Assembly: GCA_003139095.1 (NCBI GenBank)
Contig: PLHW01000008.1
Span: 98,638-162,637 of the forward strand
Length of the DNA: 64,000 nucleotides
From: Acidobacteriaceae bacterium
GTDB taxonomy: Bacteria; Acidobacteriota; Terriglobia; Terriglobales; Acidobacteriaceae
Direction of reading: 5' to 3'
How positions within the stretch are numbered: position 1 is the stretch's first letter; each line of letters begins with the position of its first letter. The notes below the pieces were generated by a model. The model was given only the letters and a program-made list of their open reading frames with translations, was not told where the DNA came from and ran no database searches. The translations under genes were made by a program, and so were the position numbers. Positions 7,673 through 16,636 of the stretch are shown here, piece after piece.

Positions 7673-8126
7673 TCAGGAGTTGACGAGTCTATGGCGGCTG
7701 CGACCACGCCTGTCGAGACCGACCACTGCGCCGGCCCGGTTCGTCATTTCAGTATCTGGCGGTTCGAATGGGAAGGAATCGCAGAAGCGCAACTGGCCCA
7801 CCGGGACAACTAAAATGCCATGTGGCAGCAGCGGCACTTCATTCAGGGAAAATCGGCCGTTGGTCGCCATGTCTGTCTGGCAGTCCTTGCAAGACAGCCC
7901 GCTTGCGGGCCCTTCTCTCGATATGGTCTTGGTACCAGTCCAAGAGCGTGCACGCTTCACGTATGAGGCAGTCGTACACATGCTCCGGCGTCAGTTGGCT
8001 CGGCGGCAGAGATAGGACGGTACTTATCGGAACGTGATTTGAAATTCTCGTGACCGCCAAGAACGCAATGAGTTCGGCGTCAGACTTCGGTTCCTTCTTC
8101 GCTAGACTGTGGAATGGATGCTCCAT
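7673..8126 (-). pseudogene. Small hypothetical gene, apparently frameshifted
   Basis: From ATG 8126 the frame reads MEHPFHSLAKKEPKSDAELI and on to LTPEHVYDCLIREACTLLDW and YQDHIERR, a plausible helical protein, then loses character before a stop at 7839. Another minus frame reading from about 7920 continues SGLSCKDCQTDMATNGRFSL and GILVVPVGQLRFCDSFPFEP to a stop at 7673. Its CxxC motif and hydrophobic pattern look protein-like. One frameshift near 7900-7925 would join them into a protein of about 150 residues. The family is not recognised. It could be a real frameshift, a sequencing error, or two chance frames. Confidence 0.35.
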
Positions 8127-8450
8127 CGCAACCCCGCTTTAAGAAAAAATGGTGCAGGCTCAACTGCTGCGCCGTGATTGGGAGCAAAGGAACCCGGGCG
8201 ACCGCTTGGGGCCCCTAGCTCGTTTGCGGGTTAATTTACAACGGCGCCAATCTAGAAATCTGTTCAAAATTGCACAGTCTCGAAATCAAGGGCATTCCGG
8301 GGCTCCTTCTCCTCTTTCCATGGGTTGACTTCCCCGACCTCGTAGCACGTAACACCGCGCCGAACTATCGCCGGGTTCCATCGTTGGCATTCGCATGGGT
8401 GCATCCTGATAACATGAGGCCGTCGTTCCACGCGCCAAGGAGGCAAGCTC
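8127..8450. other. Intergenic upstream of the transporter
   Basis: No gene is seen. It contains TCTGTTCAAAATTGC at 8259-8273, which matches 15 bases of the ncRNA-element motif, but the flanks are not related. The transporter ribosome site GGAGG lies at the right end. Confidence 0.5.
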
Positions 8451-9929
8451 ATGGCCTCGCCAAGCGATGCGCCACCGAAACCGGCCGCTCCAGTTCGCGC
8501 TTCCGCCGCCACTTCCAAACAGCTTCGAAAATGGATTGGGCCGCTGGCCCTGGGCCTCATCCTTGTTCTGATTCCCGCGCCTTCCGGCCTGACCGCGACC
8601 GCGTGGCATTACTTCGCGCTATTCGCCGCCGTCATTGCCGCGCTCATCACGGAACCGCTGCCGGGCGCAGCCATCGGTTTTATCGGCGTAACCGTAGCCG
8701 CCGCATTAGGGCTGGTTGGGAAAACGCCGGCCGACGCCAACAAATGGGCACTCTCGGGATTCTCCAACGATGCGGTGTGGCTGATTTTTGCCGCCAACAT
8801 GTTCGCGCTGGGATATGAAGTCACCGGTCTGGGCCGGCGCATCGCGTTGCTGCTGGTCAAGGCGCTGGGCGGGCGCACGCTTGGCCTCGGTTACGCCATC
8901 GCGCTCTCCGATCTGGTGCTGGCGCCGGTGATGCCATCCAACACAGCGCGCAGCGGCGGCACGGTGTATCCCATCGTAAAGAACATTCCACCCCTTTATG
9001 GTTCGTTGCCCAACGATGGCCCGCGAAAGATCGGCGGATACCTGCTGTGGACCGGCTTTGCCACGACCTGCGTCACCAGTTCGATGTTTTTGACCGCGCT
9101 CGCGCCCAACCTGCTGGCGGTGGAGATTGCGCGCAAGGTCGCGCACGTGGATATCTCATGGGGCATGTGGGCGTTGGGCTTTCTGCCGGTCGGGGTCTTG
9201 CTGTTCGCGGCGACCCCGTTGCTTGCCTATTTCATTTATCCGCCCGAAATCAAGCGTGGCGACGAGGTTGCACGCTGGGCTGGCGGTGAACTTACCGGCA
9301 TGGGACGGATCACTCGGCCGGAAGTGACCATGGGGTTGCTGGCGGTGGCCGCGCTGGTTGGCTGGATCGCCGGCGGCCGCTGGATCACCCCGGTCACGGT
9401 CGCGCTGGCTGTAATCTCGGTGATGCTGCTCGCGGGCGTGGTCACTTGGAATGACATCCTTGCGAACAAACAGGCGTGGAGCGTCCTGGTCTGGTTTGCC
9501 ACATTAGTTGCGATGGCGGAAGGGCTTGGCACGGTTGGCTTCCTGGCCTGGTTCGGCTCGCGGGCGGCCACTTACATGACGCGCATTCCACTGGTTCCCA
9601 TGATGATCGCGGCCGTCACCGTCTTCTTCGTCATTCACTATCTGTTTGCCAGCATCACGGCGCAGGCGACCGCGCTGCTGCCGGTTTTCCTGCTCGCGGT
9701 GCTGACGGTGCCGGGCGTTCCTGCCCGGGCCATCACGCTGGTTTTGGTGTACTCGCTGGGCTTGATGGGCGTCCTTACTCCCTACGCCAGCGGGCCGGCG
9801 CCAATCTGGTATAGCGGCGGTTACATCCCCACCAAAGACTTCTGGCGACTGGGGGCCACGATGGGAGCGCTGTACCTAGGCGTGCTGCTGGCAGTGGGCT
9901 TGCCGTTCGCGATCCACTTCCTGCGCTGA
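8451..9929 (+). CDS. DASS-family dicarboxylate/anion:Na+ symporter
   Basis: 492 residues with about 12 hydrophobic segments, starting at residue 30. It belongs to the divalent anion:Na+ symporter (SLC13/CitT-like) family, with the two conserved Na+/substrate motifs: MPSNTARSGGTVYPIVKNI near residue 160, and its pseudo-repeat HYLFASITAQATALLPVFL near 400. Members annotated 2-oxoglutarate/malate translocator look like this. It takes up or exchanges C4/C5 dicarboxylates, citrate or tartrate at the inner membrane; substrate not determined. GGAGG sits seven bases before the ATG. It stands alone, with no linked catabolic genes. Confidence 0.85.
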   Translation: MASPSDAPPKPAAPVRASAATSKQLRKWIGPLALGLILVLIPAPSGLTATAWHYFALFAAVIAALITEPLPGAAIGFIGVTVAAALGLVGKTPADANKWALSGFSNDAVWLIFAANMFALGYEVTGLGRRIALLLVKALGGRTLGLGYAIALSDLVLAPVMPSNTARSGGTVYPIVKNIPPLYGSLPNDGPRKIGGYLLWTGFATTCVTSSMFLTALAPNLLAVEIARKVAHVDISWGMWALGFLPVGVLLFAATPLLAYFIYPPEIKRGDEVARWAGGELTGMGRITRPEVTMGLLAVAALVGWIAGGRWITPVTVALAVISVMLLAGVVTWNDILANKQAWSVLVWFATLVAMAEGLGTVGFLAWFGSRAATYMTRIPLVPMMIAAVTVFFVIHYLFASITAQATALLPVFLLAVLTVPGVPARAITLVLVYSLGLMGVLTPYASGPAPIWYSGGYIPTKDFWRLGATMGALYLGVLLAVGLPFAIHFLR

Positions 9930-10101
9930 TGGCGCGTAGCCCGTGCTCAGCCCGTCATTCCGCAAAACGGAATACGAGGCGGACATAGGAGTCGCCACAC
10001 CTGCCACTGGGTCAAGCTGAAGTTCGACAGAGGCCTCTCTCAAGAATCACAGGCTCCAGCTGCAAGCGGCTTCCCTGCATACCTCGTGCTAGCATTTCCG
10101 C

Positions 10102-11082
10102 ATGCGAAACCGCTTGCTGATTCTCGTCTTCGTTGGCACCGCTTGTCTGACTTGTTCTGCCCAAACTTCCGAGCCCCCGAACCTGTTTCCCATTCAGGAA
10201 GGCTTCGTGGACAGCCATGGCGCTCTGATCTACTACCAATCGGTAGGACGCGGCGCGCCCTTAATGATCATCCACGGCGGGCCCGGCGCCTCGCACGATT
10301 ACTTCCTACCCTACTTACTGCCTCTTATGCGCACCAGTCGGCTCGTCTTCATCGACGAACGCGGCTCCGGCAAGTCGTCCAAGATCGAGGACCCCACTCA
10401 ATACAACATCGCCAACATGGTCGAGGATATCGAGGCCGTCCGCCAAGCCCTTGACCTGGGTAAGATCAGCCTTCTCGGCCATTCCTTCGGTGGAGCGTTA
10501 GTGCAGGCCTATGCGTTCAAGTACCAGAAGAATCTCTCTCATCTTATTCTCGGGAGCACCTTCGCCAGCACCAAGGAACTGAACCAGGCGCTGGCAAAAA
10601 TGAAAGCCGAGATGAATCCCAAGGAGCGCGATCGCGTCAACGCGCTCGAAGCCGCCGGCTTGTTCGGCAAGGGCGAACTCTGGGAGCACGGCCGCTACCC
10701 CGAAGAGTATGCCAAACTGGCCTGGGGCAAAGGGTATTTTCCCTATGTCTATCAGAACCACCCCGATCCGAATTACGACCCGCTAGCTTCTAATACCGGC
10801 ACTGCCTGGGACGTGTATCGCGAGATGTGGGGCTCGGACGGTGAATTCGTCGTGGACGGCAATCTCAAGGAAGTCGAGTACCTTGGCCAGCTATCGCAAA
10901 TCAAAGTCCCCACGCTGATCATCGTGGGCGATCACGACGAAAGCGATCCAAGAATGTCGCAGGAGATGCATGAAAAAATCGCTGGGTCCCAACTCGTCAT
11001 CCTGCCCAACAGCGGTCACATGACGTTCGAGGATCAGCCCGAAAAGTTCTTGCGCGCAGTCCGCGACTTTGTCGCGCAGTAG
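10102..11082 (+). CDS. Exported alpha/beta hydrolase, prolyl-iminopeptidase-like
   Basis: 326 residues. The N-terminal signal peptide ends near LTCSAQ. The alpha/beta-hydrolase core has the oxyanion motif HGGPGASHDYF (residues 58-68), the nucleophile Ser128 in LLGHSFGGAL, an acid Asp in IIVGDHDESDP, and His in PNSGHMTFEDQPEKF. HGGPG is characteristic of proline iminopeptidases (S33), so release of N-terminal proline from peptides in the periplasm is plausible; an esterase cannot be excluded. The start lacks a clear ribosome site. Converges on the hemerythrin gene. Confidence 0.82.
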   Translation: MRNRLLILVFVGTACLTCSAQTSEPPNLFPIQEGFVDSHGALIYYQSVGRGAPLMIIHGGPGASHDYFLPYLLPLMRTSRLVFIDERGSGKSSKIEDPTQYNIANMVEDIEAVRQALDLGKISLLGHSFGGALVQAYAFKYQKNLSHLILGSTFASTKELNQALAKMKAEMNPKERDRVNALEAAGLFGKGELWEHGRYPEEYAKLAWGKGYFPYVYQNHPDPNYDPLASNTGTAWDVYREMWGSDGEFVVDGNLKEVEYLGQLSQIKVPTLIIVGDHDESDPRMSQEMHEKIAGSQLVILPNSGHMTFEDQPEKFLRAVRDFVAQ

Positions 11083-11181
11083 TTCTTCAGCAACCCGGCG
11101 AAGGGACGGGTTCAATCTGCCGACGTTCCATCCGTTGCAGGCCTGCTGGCTGTTTTACCTGTGTCGTTGCCGGGAGGGTGG

Positions 11182-11592
11182 TTACGCTATACCTTTGGCA
11201 TTGAGAAACAGAGCGAATTCGTTATCTTTTTTCCACGTGTGTTCTTCCAGCCACTGTTGCAGGAAGTTCAGGAGTCCTTCCGCAGCCTCCGGTTTGCCCA
11301 CAGCGTGTTCCTCTTGAAAGCCGAATATCTTCAGTGTCAGGTCATTGTGCGCAATGCGGTGCGCGACGATGCCAGGGAACCCGTGTTGTTGCATCAAATC
11401 CTCTTCGGTGGCGAAGTGATAAATCGTGTAGTTCACAACTTGAGCCAAAGCCGATTCAATGACTTCCTGGCCCCGCCCTGCGGCAATAGCGCGGTGCAGA
11501 TTCTGAATGATACGAACGAGGTTTTGATGCTGGCGGTCGATTTCAGCCATAGTGGCCGCGGGTTCGGGCTGCCAAGAGAGAGGTTCTGACAT
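11182..11592 (-). CDS. Bacteriohemerythrin
   Basis: 136 residues from ATG 11592; an upstream extension to 11796 is open but unlike the family. All seven di-iron ligands are visible: His22 (EIDRQHQ), His59 and Glu63 (HFATEED), His78 and His82 (HRIAH), His118 and Asp123 (HTWKKD). The four-helix bundle binds O2 at a non-heme di-iron site and serves in O2 storage, delivery or sensing. Its position about 5 kb from a terminal-oxidase cluster is suggestive only. The ribosome site is weak. A signal peptide is absent, so cytoplasmic. Confidence 0.93.
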   Translation of the reverse strand: MSEPLSWQPEPAATMAEIDRQHQNLVRIIQNLHRAIAAGRGQEVIESALAQVVNYTIYHFATEEDLMQQHGFPGIVAHRIAHNDLTLKIFGFQEEHAVGKPEAAEGLLNFLQQWLEEHTWKKDNEFALFLNAKGIA

Positions 11593-11805
11593 TGAAAGAG
11601 CGTAGGCATATCTCGTGGGAAAGGATGTGATGGAAATCACAGTATTTCGTCCTTTGTTCATCGAGTGGCTAGGGGCGCGAAGCAAGGGCTTCTGGGGGAG
11701 CATCGAGATGAATTCAGTCGGTCCAGTCGAAAGAAAAAGCTCGGGCGATCGCACAAACTTGCGCGCTCGCTGCACCAATCCTCCCCTTGATACCATCCAT
11801 ACGTT

Positions 11806-12873
11806 ATGAACCTGTTTGACTCATTCAAAATTCGAGATATTTCCTTCCGGAACCGCATTGCGGTTTCGCCCATGTGCGAGTACTCGAGCGAGGATGGATT
11901 CGCCAACGACTGGCATCTGGTTCACCTCGGCTCGCGAGCTGTAGGCGGCGCAGGAGCCGTCCTCACCGAAGCCATCGCTGTGCTCGCCAAGGGACGCATC
12001 AGTCCTTGCGACCTCGGCATCTGGAAAGACGCGCATATCGAAAATCTGGCGCGCATCGTCCGATTCGTTCGCCAGCAGGGCAGCGTGGCCGGAACTCAGT
12101 TGGCGCACGCGGGCTTCAAAGCGTCCACGGCCGCGCCCTGGCAGAATCAGCGCGGGCCGGTCGCCGTGACAGAGGGCGGCTGGCGCCCCATCTACTCCTC
12201 CACCAGCAAGGGTTTCACGCCGGAATCCCTGGAACCCGAAGCGCTGACGCCCGAAGGCATCGCGCAGGTTGCACACGCGTTCGCCGAAGGCGCTCGCCGC
12301 AGCCTGGAGGCCGGCTTCGAACTCGTCGAAATTCACGGCGCCCACGGCTACCTCATCCACCAGTTTCTGTCGCCACTGGTCAACACCCGCACCGACCAGT
12401 ATGGCGGCAGCTTTGGGAACCGCACGCGAATCCTGCGCGAGGTTGTCGAGGCAGTTCGTAAAGTCTGGCCCGAACGCCTCCCGTTGTGGCTCCGCATTTC
12501 GGCATCGGACTGGACCGAGGGTGGCTGGACGATCGAGGATTCCGTCGCCCTGGCTCGGCAAGTCAAGCCACTCGGAGTCGACCTGATCGACGCATCCTCG
12601 GGAGGCATTGTTCCGGCAGCCAAAATTCCTGTTGGTCCCGGCTATCAAACCAGCTTTGCCGAGCGCATTCGCCATGGGGCGGGAATTCTCACTGGAACTG
12701 TGGGCATGATCATTGCACCGGAACAAGCGCAGCACATCATCGCGACGGGACAAGCTGACGTTGTGCTGCTGGCGCGCGAATTTCTCCGCCACCCTTACTG
12801 GCCGCTTTCGGCCGCGCAGGTGCTCAAGCAGCAGATCGCATGGCCGAAACAATACGAACGCGCCCGCTTCTGA
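11806..12873 (+). CDS. NADH:flavin oxidoreductase, old yellow enzyme (YqjM class)
   Basis: 355-residue FMN-dependent TIM barrel. The N-terminus MNLFDSFKIRDISFRNRIAV followed by SPMCEYSSEDGFANDWHLVH is typical of the YqjM/thermophilic-like OYE class, including the redox-tuning Cys in SPMC. Later motifs: VEIHGAHGYLIHQFLSPLVN, TRTDQYGGSFGNR, and LAREFLRHPYWPL near the C-terminus. These enzymes reduce activated C=C bonds of enones, nitro compounds or maleimides with NAD(P)H. The physiological substrate is unknown, often xenobiotic or oxidative-stress related. Little ribosome site is visible; the gene diverges from the hemerythrin gene. Confidence 0.9.
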   Translation: MNLFDSFKIRDISFRNRIAVSPMCEYSSEDGFANDWHLVHLGSRAVGGAGAVLTEAIAVLAKGRISPCDLGIWKDAHIENLARIVRFVRQQGSVAGTQLAHAGFKASTAAPWQNQRGPVAVTEGGWRPIYSSTSKGFTPESLEPEALTPEGIAQVAHAFAEGARRSLEAGFELVEIHGAHGYLIHQFLSPLVNTRTDQYGGSFGNRTRILREVVEAVRKVWPERLPLWLRISASDWTEGGWTIEDSVALARQVKPLGVDLIDASSGGIVPAAKIPVGPGYQTSFAERIRHGAGILTGTVGMIIAPEQAQHIIATGQADVVLLAREFLRHPYWPLSAAQVLKQQIAWPKQYERARF

Positions 12874-12893
12874 CCTTGGCGATGAGCACGTGG

Positions 12894-13805
12894 TTAGTGT
12901 CCGGCGTTCAACATCATGAGGGCGAACAACGCGGGCAGGTAGAGGATAGTCGCACGAAGCAGGCGACGGGCGGGCGGTTTGGAGGCTGGGGCGGTGGCTG
13001 GGAGCGGGCTGGCCATTCCCATGGAGTAGCGAAACAACATCGCGCCCAACAGAACCGCTCCCACTAAGTACGCGCGGCCGGCCATTCCCCACGCGACCGG
13101 CAACAGGCTCACGGGAATGAGCGCGGCGGAGTAGGCGAGAATTCGCCAGACGGTGGATTTGCCGTCGGCGTCGACGACCGGCAACATGCGAATTTCACCC
13201 TGCGCGTAGTCTTCGCGATAGAGCCAAGCAATCGAGAGGAAATGCGGGAACTGCCAGACGAACATGATGGCAAAGAGAATTAGAGTTTCGATCTCGATGC
13301 GGCCGCGGACCGCGGTCCATCCGAGCATGACGGGCATGGCTCCGGGAAATGCGCCCACAAACGTACACACGGGCGAAACTTTTTTCAGCGGAGTGTAGGC
13401 CGCCAGATAAACGAGCGCGGTGAGGAAGACGAGCAATCCAGTGAGGGGATTGGCGTAGATCGTCAGATAGACGGAACCGCCGAGGGTGAGCGCCAGGCCG
13501 ACGATCAGGGCATGGGTGCGCGACATGCGGCCCGAAGGCAACGGGCGCGAGGCGGTGCGCCGCATGTGCGCATCGACATTGGCTTCGATCACTTCGTTGA
13601 GCGCGGCGGTGCCGCTGGAGACAAAAGCGATGCCGAGGAGAGCGTGGAAAAGTCCGAGCGACCAGGAAGGTACGCCGGCACGATGCGCGCCGAAGAAGTA
13701 TCCGCACCAGGCAGTGAGCACGATTAAGGTTGTGATACGCGCCTTGGTCAGCTCCGCATAGTCGCGCAGCAAACCCGGCAATGTCCGAGCAGTAATTTGT
13801 GCCAT
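12894..13805 (-). CDS. ctaB: Protoheme IX farnesyltransferase (heme O synthase)
   Basis: About 303 residues, UbiA-type prenyltransferase with several transmembrane segments. The first Asp-rich motif reads NEVIEANVDAHMRRTASRPL, diagnostic for CyoE/CtaB. The N-terminus LRDYAELTKARITTLIVLTA is also typical. It farnesylates heme B to heme O, the first step towards heme A needed by aa3 oxidases, which fits the cox cluster 7 kb away. The start may be ATG 13805 or GTG 13814; spacing to a G-rich stretch slightly favours 13805. CtaA (heme A synthase) is not in the window. Confidence 0.92.
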   Translation of the reverse strand: MAQITARTLPGLLRDYAELTKARITTLIVLTAWCGYFFGAHRAGVPSWSLGLFHALLGIAFVSSGTAALNEVIEANVDAHMRRTASRPLPSGRMSRTHALIVGLALTLGGSVYLTIYANPLTGLLVFLTALVYLAAYTPLKKVSPVCTFVGAFPGAMPVMLGWTAVRGRIEIETLILFAIMFVWQFPHFLSIAWLYREDYAQGEIRMLPVVDADGKSTVWRILAYSAALIPVSLLPVAWGMAGRAYLVGAVLLGAMLFRYSMGMASPLPATAPASKPPARRLLRATILYLPALFALMMLNAGH

Positions 13806-14022
13806 GAACCCCACACCGGCCGATCTCTTCCGTCCTCATTACGGCTTGCTTGAGACCGACAGCCGAATTCTAATCATAACCCGCGGACCGAGTTCCACAA
13901 TCGCAAACAATTCGAACCCGCACGAGGATTGCATTCGTATCGCGAGATCGGTGCTGCTGTCAAGATAAAACTCCAATGCCGCGGAAAACCTGCCCTGTTC
14001 AAAGTGGAGATAGACTGCCCGG

Positions 14023-15345
14023 CTAACGTGCTCCGGTGGTTGCGCTCGATACGGTAAAGGTTTCGGGCGGATCGAAATAGCACTGATGCCAGAGCGCGGC
14101 ATCGGTCAGCGAGCCGGCCTTCCAGCGGCGAATGGTGGGCAGAGTGGCGGCGATCATTCCGCCATCGGCCGAATCAAAAATGAGCACGAGTCCGGACAAA
14201 TCCGGAGACTTGGCGAGCTCGGCGTAGGTCGAGTCGAGCAGCGATTTGGCGAATTGCAGTTTCGCGCTCGGGCCGCCATCCTGCTCGTTTTCTTTGATTT
14301 TTTGCACCGAGATGATTTTTACGCTCTTGCCGCGAAGCGGCGCCCAGTCGCCGGGAAATTGCGCAGTCTCTTCGCGGCTGACCTGAAACAAGTCGGCGGC
14401 GGTGGGGGCGGAGGCCGCGGCGGTGGTCGGAACGTCGGAGATGCCTTCCGGCATCTCAAGCCCGGTGCGCCAGAGCCAGCCGCGCGAGAGGCCGGAAATA
14501 CGGACGTGTACCCAGTCAGCGTTGTAATCGAGCATTTCGAACTCGTCGTGCGCGTCGGCCAGGAAGAGCGTTTTGCCGGCGAGGCTGGGAGAAGCGACGA
14601 CGGGAGTTCCAGATTTGCGGACGGCGACGAGATTTCTCGGGCGGACCTGATTTCTTAACGCTTCCTGCAGGGTCGCGGTCTCGGCCTCGATGGATGCGGC
14701 GGATTTTTCGGGGGATGCAGAAGGGCTGCTTTTGCTTGTGGCCGCGTCTGGGGCCGACAAAGATTTATCGGGCGATGACGAGATGAAGATGTTGCCGCTA
14801 TCCGGCGCGTTCGGCATGGGCGCGGAGATGGTGGGCTCATCGGGCAGAGCCTGTTTAGCGGAAGTCTCGGCGTCACCGGCGCGAGAGTTCGGCGAGGATG
14901 CAGATGCGACATTTCCCGGGTTCGAAAGTTGGTCGGCGAGTCGATCGAGGAAGTCGGCTTCAAGGCGGCCGTTGGAGGTGAGCAACTGGTAGCCGGAATG
15001 AGATACGTCGGGGTCGGCATACCAGGCAGTTACATTGGCGGTCACGCGGACGATCGAGCCTCCGGAAGGCGTGGCGCTCACTTTCGCAGTGCACTGGTAG
15101 AACGCGCGCTGATAGCGGCTCACGGGATGATCGCCCACCAGGACAAAGCCGGCGACGGTGGGCAAATGTCCGCTCATCGACGCGTGCATTTGTTTGAGCG
15201 CCTTTTCGACGGGGGCTTTCGACGCGGAGAAGGTGCGCTCGGTGGGAGCGGTCTGTGCGGCGACGGTAACGACGGAGAAAACCAACGCGGCGTAGAGCGC
15301 GGCTCCGAGTGGCGCTCGCGGGAATCGGCGGCCCGAACGCATCAT
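14023..15345 (-). CDS. Exported SH3-like domain protein
   Basis: 440 residues, second gene of a coupled pair: its ATG overlaps the upstream stop by four bases (ATGA). Layout: signal peptide (residues 1-31, ending VTVAAQ); a region to about 135 with a duplicated VSRYQRAFYQCTAKVSATPS-type beta pattern; a low-complexity Ser/Pro/Ala linker (about 140-235); an SH3-like segment FLADAHDEFEMLDYNADWVH followed by SRGWLWRTGLEMP (about 265-305); and a C-terminal domain of about 120 residues. No enzyme motif is seen. Bacterial SH3 domains often bind cell-wall peptides, so a periplasmic or envelope role is inferred. Family not recognised. Confidence 0.6.
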   Translation of the reverse strand: MMRSGRRFPRAPLGAALYAALVFSVVTVAAQTAPTERTFSASKAPVEKALKQMHASMSGHLPTVAGFVLVGDHPVSRYQRAFYQCTAKVSATPSGGSIVRVTANVTAWYADPDVSHSGYQLLTSNGRLEADFLDRLADQLSNPGNVASASSPNSRAGDAETSAKQALPDEPTISAPMPNAPDSGNIFISSSPDKSLSAPDAATSKSSPSASPEKSAASIEAETATLQEALRNQVRPRNLVAVRKSGTPVVASPSLAGKTLFLADAHDEFEMLDYNADWVHVRISGLSRGWLWRTGLEMPEGISDVPTTAAASAPTAADLFQVSREETAQFPGDWAPLRGKSVKIISVQKIKENEQDGGPSAKLQFAKSLLDSTYAELAKSPDLSGLVLIFDSADGGMIAATLPTIRRWKAGSLTDAALWHQCYFDPPETFTVSSATTGAR

Positions 15346-16316
15346 GGCAAGGGCTCCAGTTCATCGCGGCGAATCCAGCCATGTTCGCCGTCATGGGTTT
15401 CCACGCCGAGCCAGTAGGGCGTCAAGACAACGATCAAAACCTCGGTGCCGGGGTCGAGAGTCTTCAACGTGCTGGCGGTGTGAAAGGGCGCGGACTTGAG
15501 GGGCGCGCCGGGCTTTTTGACGAGGCGTTCCACATCTCTGCGGAGCCGCGCGAGGCGTTGCTCGGGCGTTTCGTTGGGATCGATCGGCTCCGCCAGCTTC
15601 GCGGATGAAGAGCGATCGGCGAGAGCGTCGGGGCGGCTGGAACTTTCCAAACTGGACGATGGCGGAGTGCTCAAGAGTTCGGTGCCGTTATTCAGATCGA
15701 ACTCTTTCTTGGCGATGTGTTCCGCTTTTTCCTTCTCCGCGTCGGCGGTTTCTTTCTTTATGAGTTCCATCTGCGAGAGATGGTCCTGAATATCTTTGTA
15801 CTCGCTGGATTCGACGGAACCGTTGGATTGGTGAACGGTGCGGCGGAAGTCCTCGACGTAAAGGGCGTCAATGCGGAGAATGGAATTATTTTCGCCCTGG
15901 GGTTGTAGGACATAGCGAACGGCGATGGTGCCAACATCGGCGCTGTCTTTGAAGTTCCAGGGATTGAGGACGGCCTTGCGAATTTTATAGAAAACCTTGC
16001 CCGGCTCTTTCGACGGGGGAAACAGGGGAGTGGATGAGGCGGCGAACGCTCCGCTGACGTATTCGTCTTTGGCGTACTCCCTGGTGCCGCGAATGATGCC
16101 GTTGCCGGCGACGTCTTGAACGGCCTCGGAGACCTCGGCGATGGGAGCCGGGATGTTGATGATGAGCCCATCCCCGTAATGTGCAATATTTTTCGCGCGC
16201 GCCTGGGGGGAAATCACCACCAGGATGAAGAGGGAAATTAGCGCATGGCGGCGAAGGATGAGGGCTCGGCGTCCCTTGCTCTGGCGCTCTCCCGGCGACT
16301 GCACGTCTGACTGCAT
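15342..16316 (-). CDS. Exported protein with C-terminal SH3-like domain
   Basis: About 324 residues from ATG 16316, which has GGAG four bases upstream; the frame is open to 16361. The basic N-terminus and hydrophobic stretch (ALISLFILVVISPQARA) form a signal peptide. The mature N-terminal domain reads KNIAHYGDGLIINIPAPIAE. A charged coiled-coil-like stretch (KKETADAEKEKAEHIAKKEF) is followed by a Ser-rich linker. The last 45 residues (DPGTEVLIVVLTPYWLGVET, HGWIRRDELEPLP) form an SH3-like fold resembling the one in its downstream partner. The four-base overlap with that gene implies translational coupling and joint function. Function unknown. Confidence 0.6.
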   Translation of the reverse strand: MQSDVQSPGERQSKGRRALILRRHALISLFILVVISPQARAKNIAHYGDGLIINIPAPIAEVSEAVQDVAGNGIIRGTREYAKDEYVSGAFAASSTPLFPPSKEPGKVFYKIRKAVLNPWNFKDSADVGTIAVRYVLQPQGENNSILRIDALYVEDFRRTVHQSNGSVESSEYKDIQDHLSQMELIKKETADAEKEKAEHIAKKEFDLNNGTELLSTPPSSSLESSSRPDALADRSSSAKLAEPIDPNETPEQRLARLRRDVERLVKKPGAPLKSAPFHTASTLKTLDPGTEVLIVVLTPYWLGVETHDGEHGWIRRDELEPLP

Positions 16317-16404
16317 GGGCTCCCGATCCAAGAGTCTGATACGAAGAAGGCCTGCTGTCAACCTCGATGGCTGTTTCCGCCGCGTTGCCGCCCGGCGATT
16401 GAGG

Positions 16405-16430
16405 TTGTAAACAATTTGAAAAAATATTTT
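16405..16430. promoter_or_regulatory. AT-rich control region upstream of the cytochrome cluster
   Basis: Within the 320-base divergent gap a markedly AT-rich block contains TTGTAAACAA (16405-16414, TTGT/ACAA arms) and a run of A and T just after. It is the best candidate for promoter and regulator binding for the porin-cytochrome gene. No exact sigma-70 pair is assigned. Confidence 0.3.
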
Positions 16431-16636
16431 GCGAACATGCTTGCGCTATGCCCGAGCGCGGTAGTAGTATTTGCGCGCTGCGATTTGTGGTTGGACCACT
16501 TGACCGGAAAATTCTTGCGCTTGTCAGTCCCGTCAAGTTTTCGCAAGGGCTGGAGGCGGCTTTCTCCGGTTCGTTGGGCAGTTCGTGGGGTTGTTGGGGT
16601 TACAGCAAAATTCGAGTCGTGACTGAGGAGTGCAGC

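Noticed and set aside
8151-8164. GGTGCAGGCTCAAC shared with the terminator at 386-417
   Set aside because: Fourteen bases only, no hairpin at this site and unrelated flanks.
8259-8273. Third copy of the RNA-element motif TCTGTTCAAAATTGC
   Set aside because: Only 15 bases match and the downstream 130 bases show neither the GGAAACTA block nor the terminator, so it is a fragment or chance match.
11593-11796. Longer hemerythrin reading from 11796
   Set aside because: The extra 68 residues have no family similarity or signal peptide; the family start MSEPLSW at 11592 is typical.
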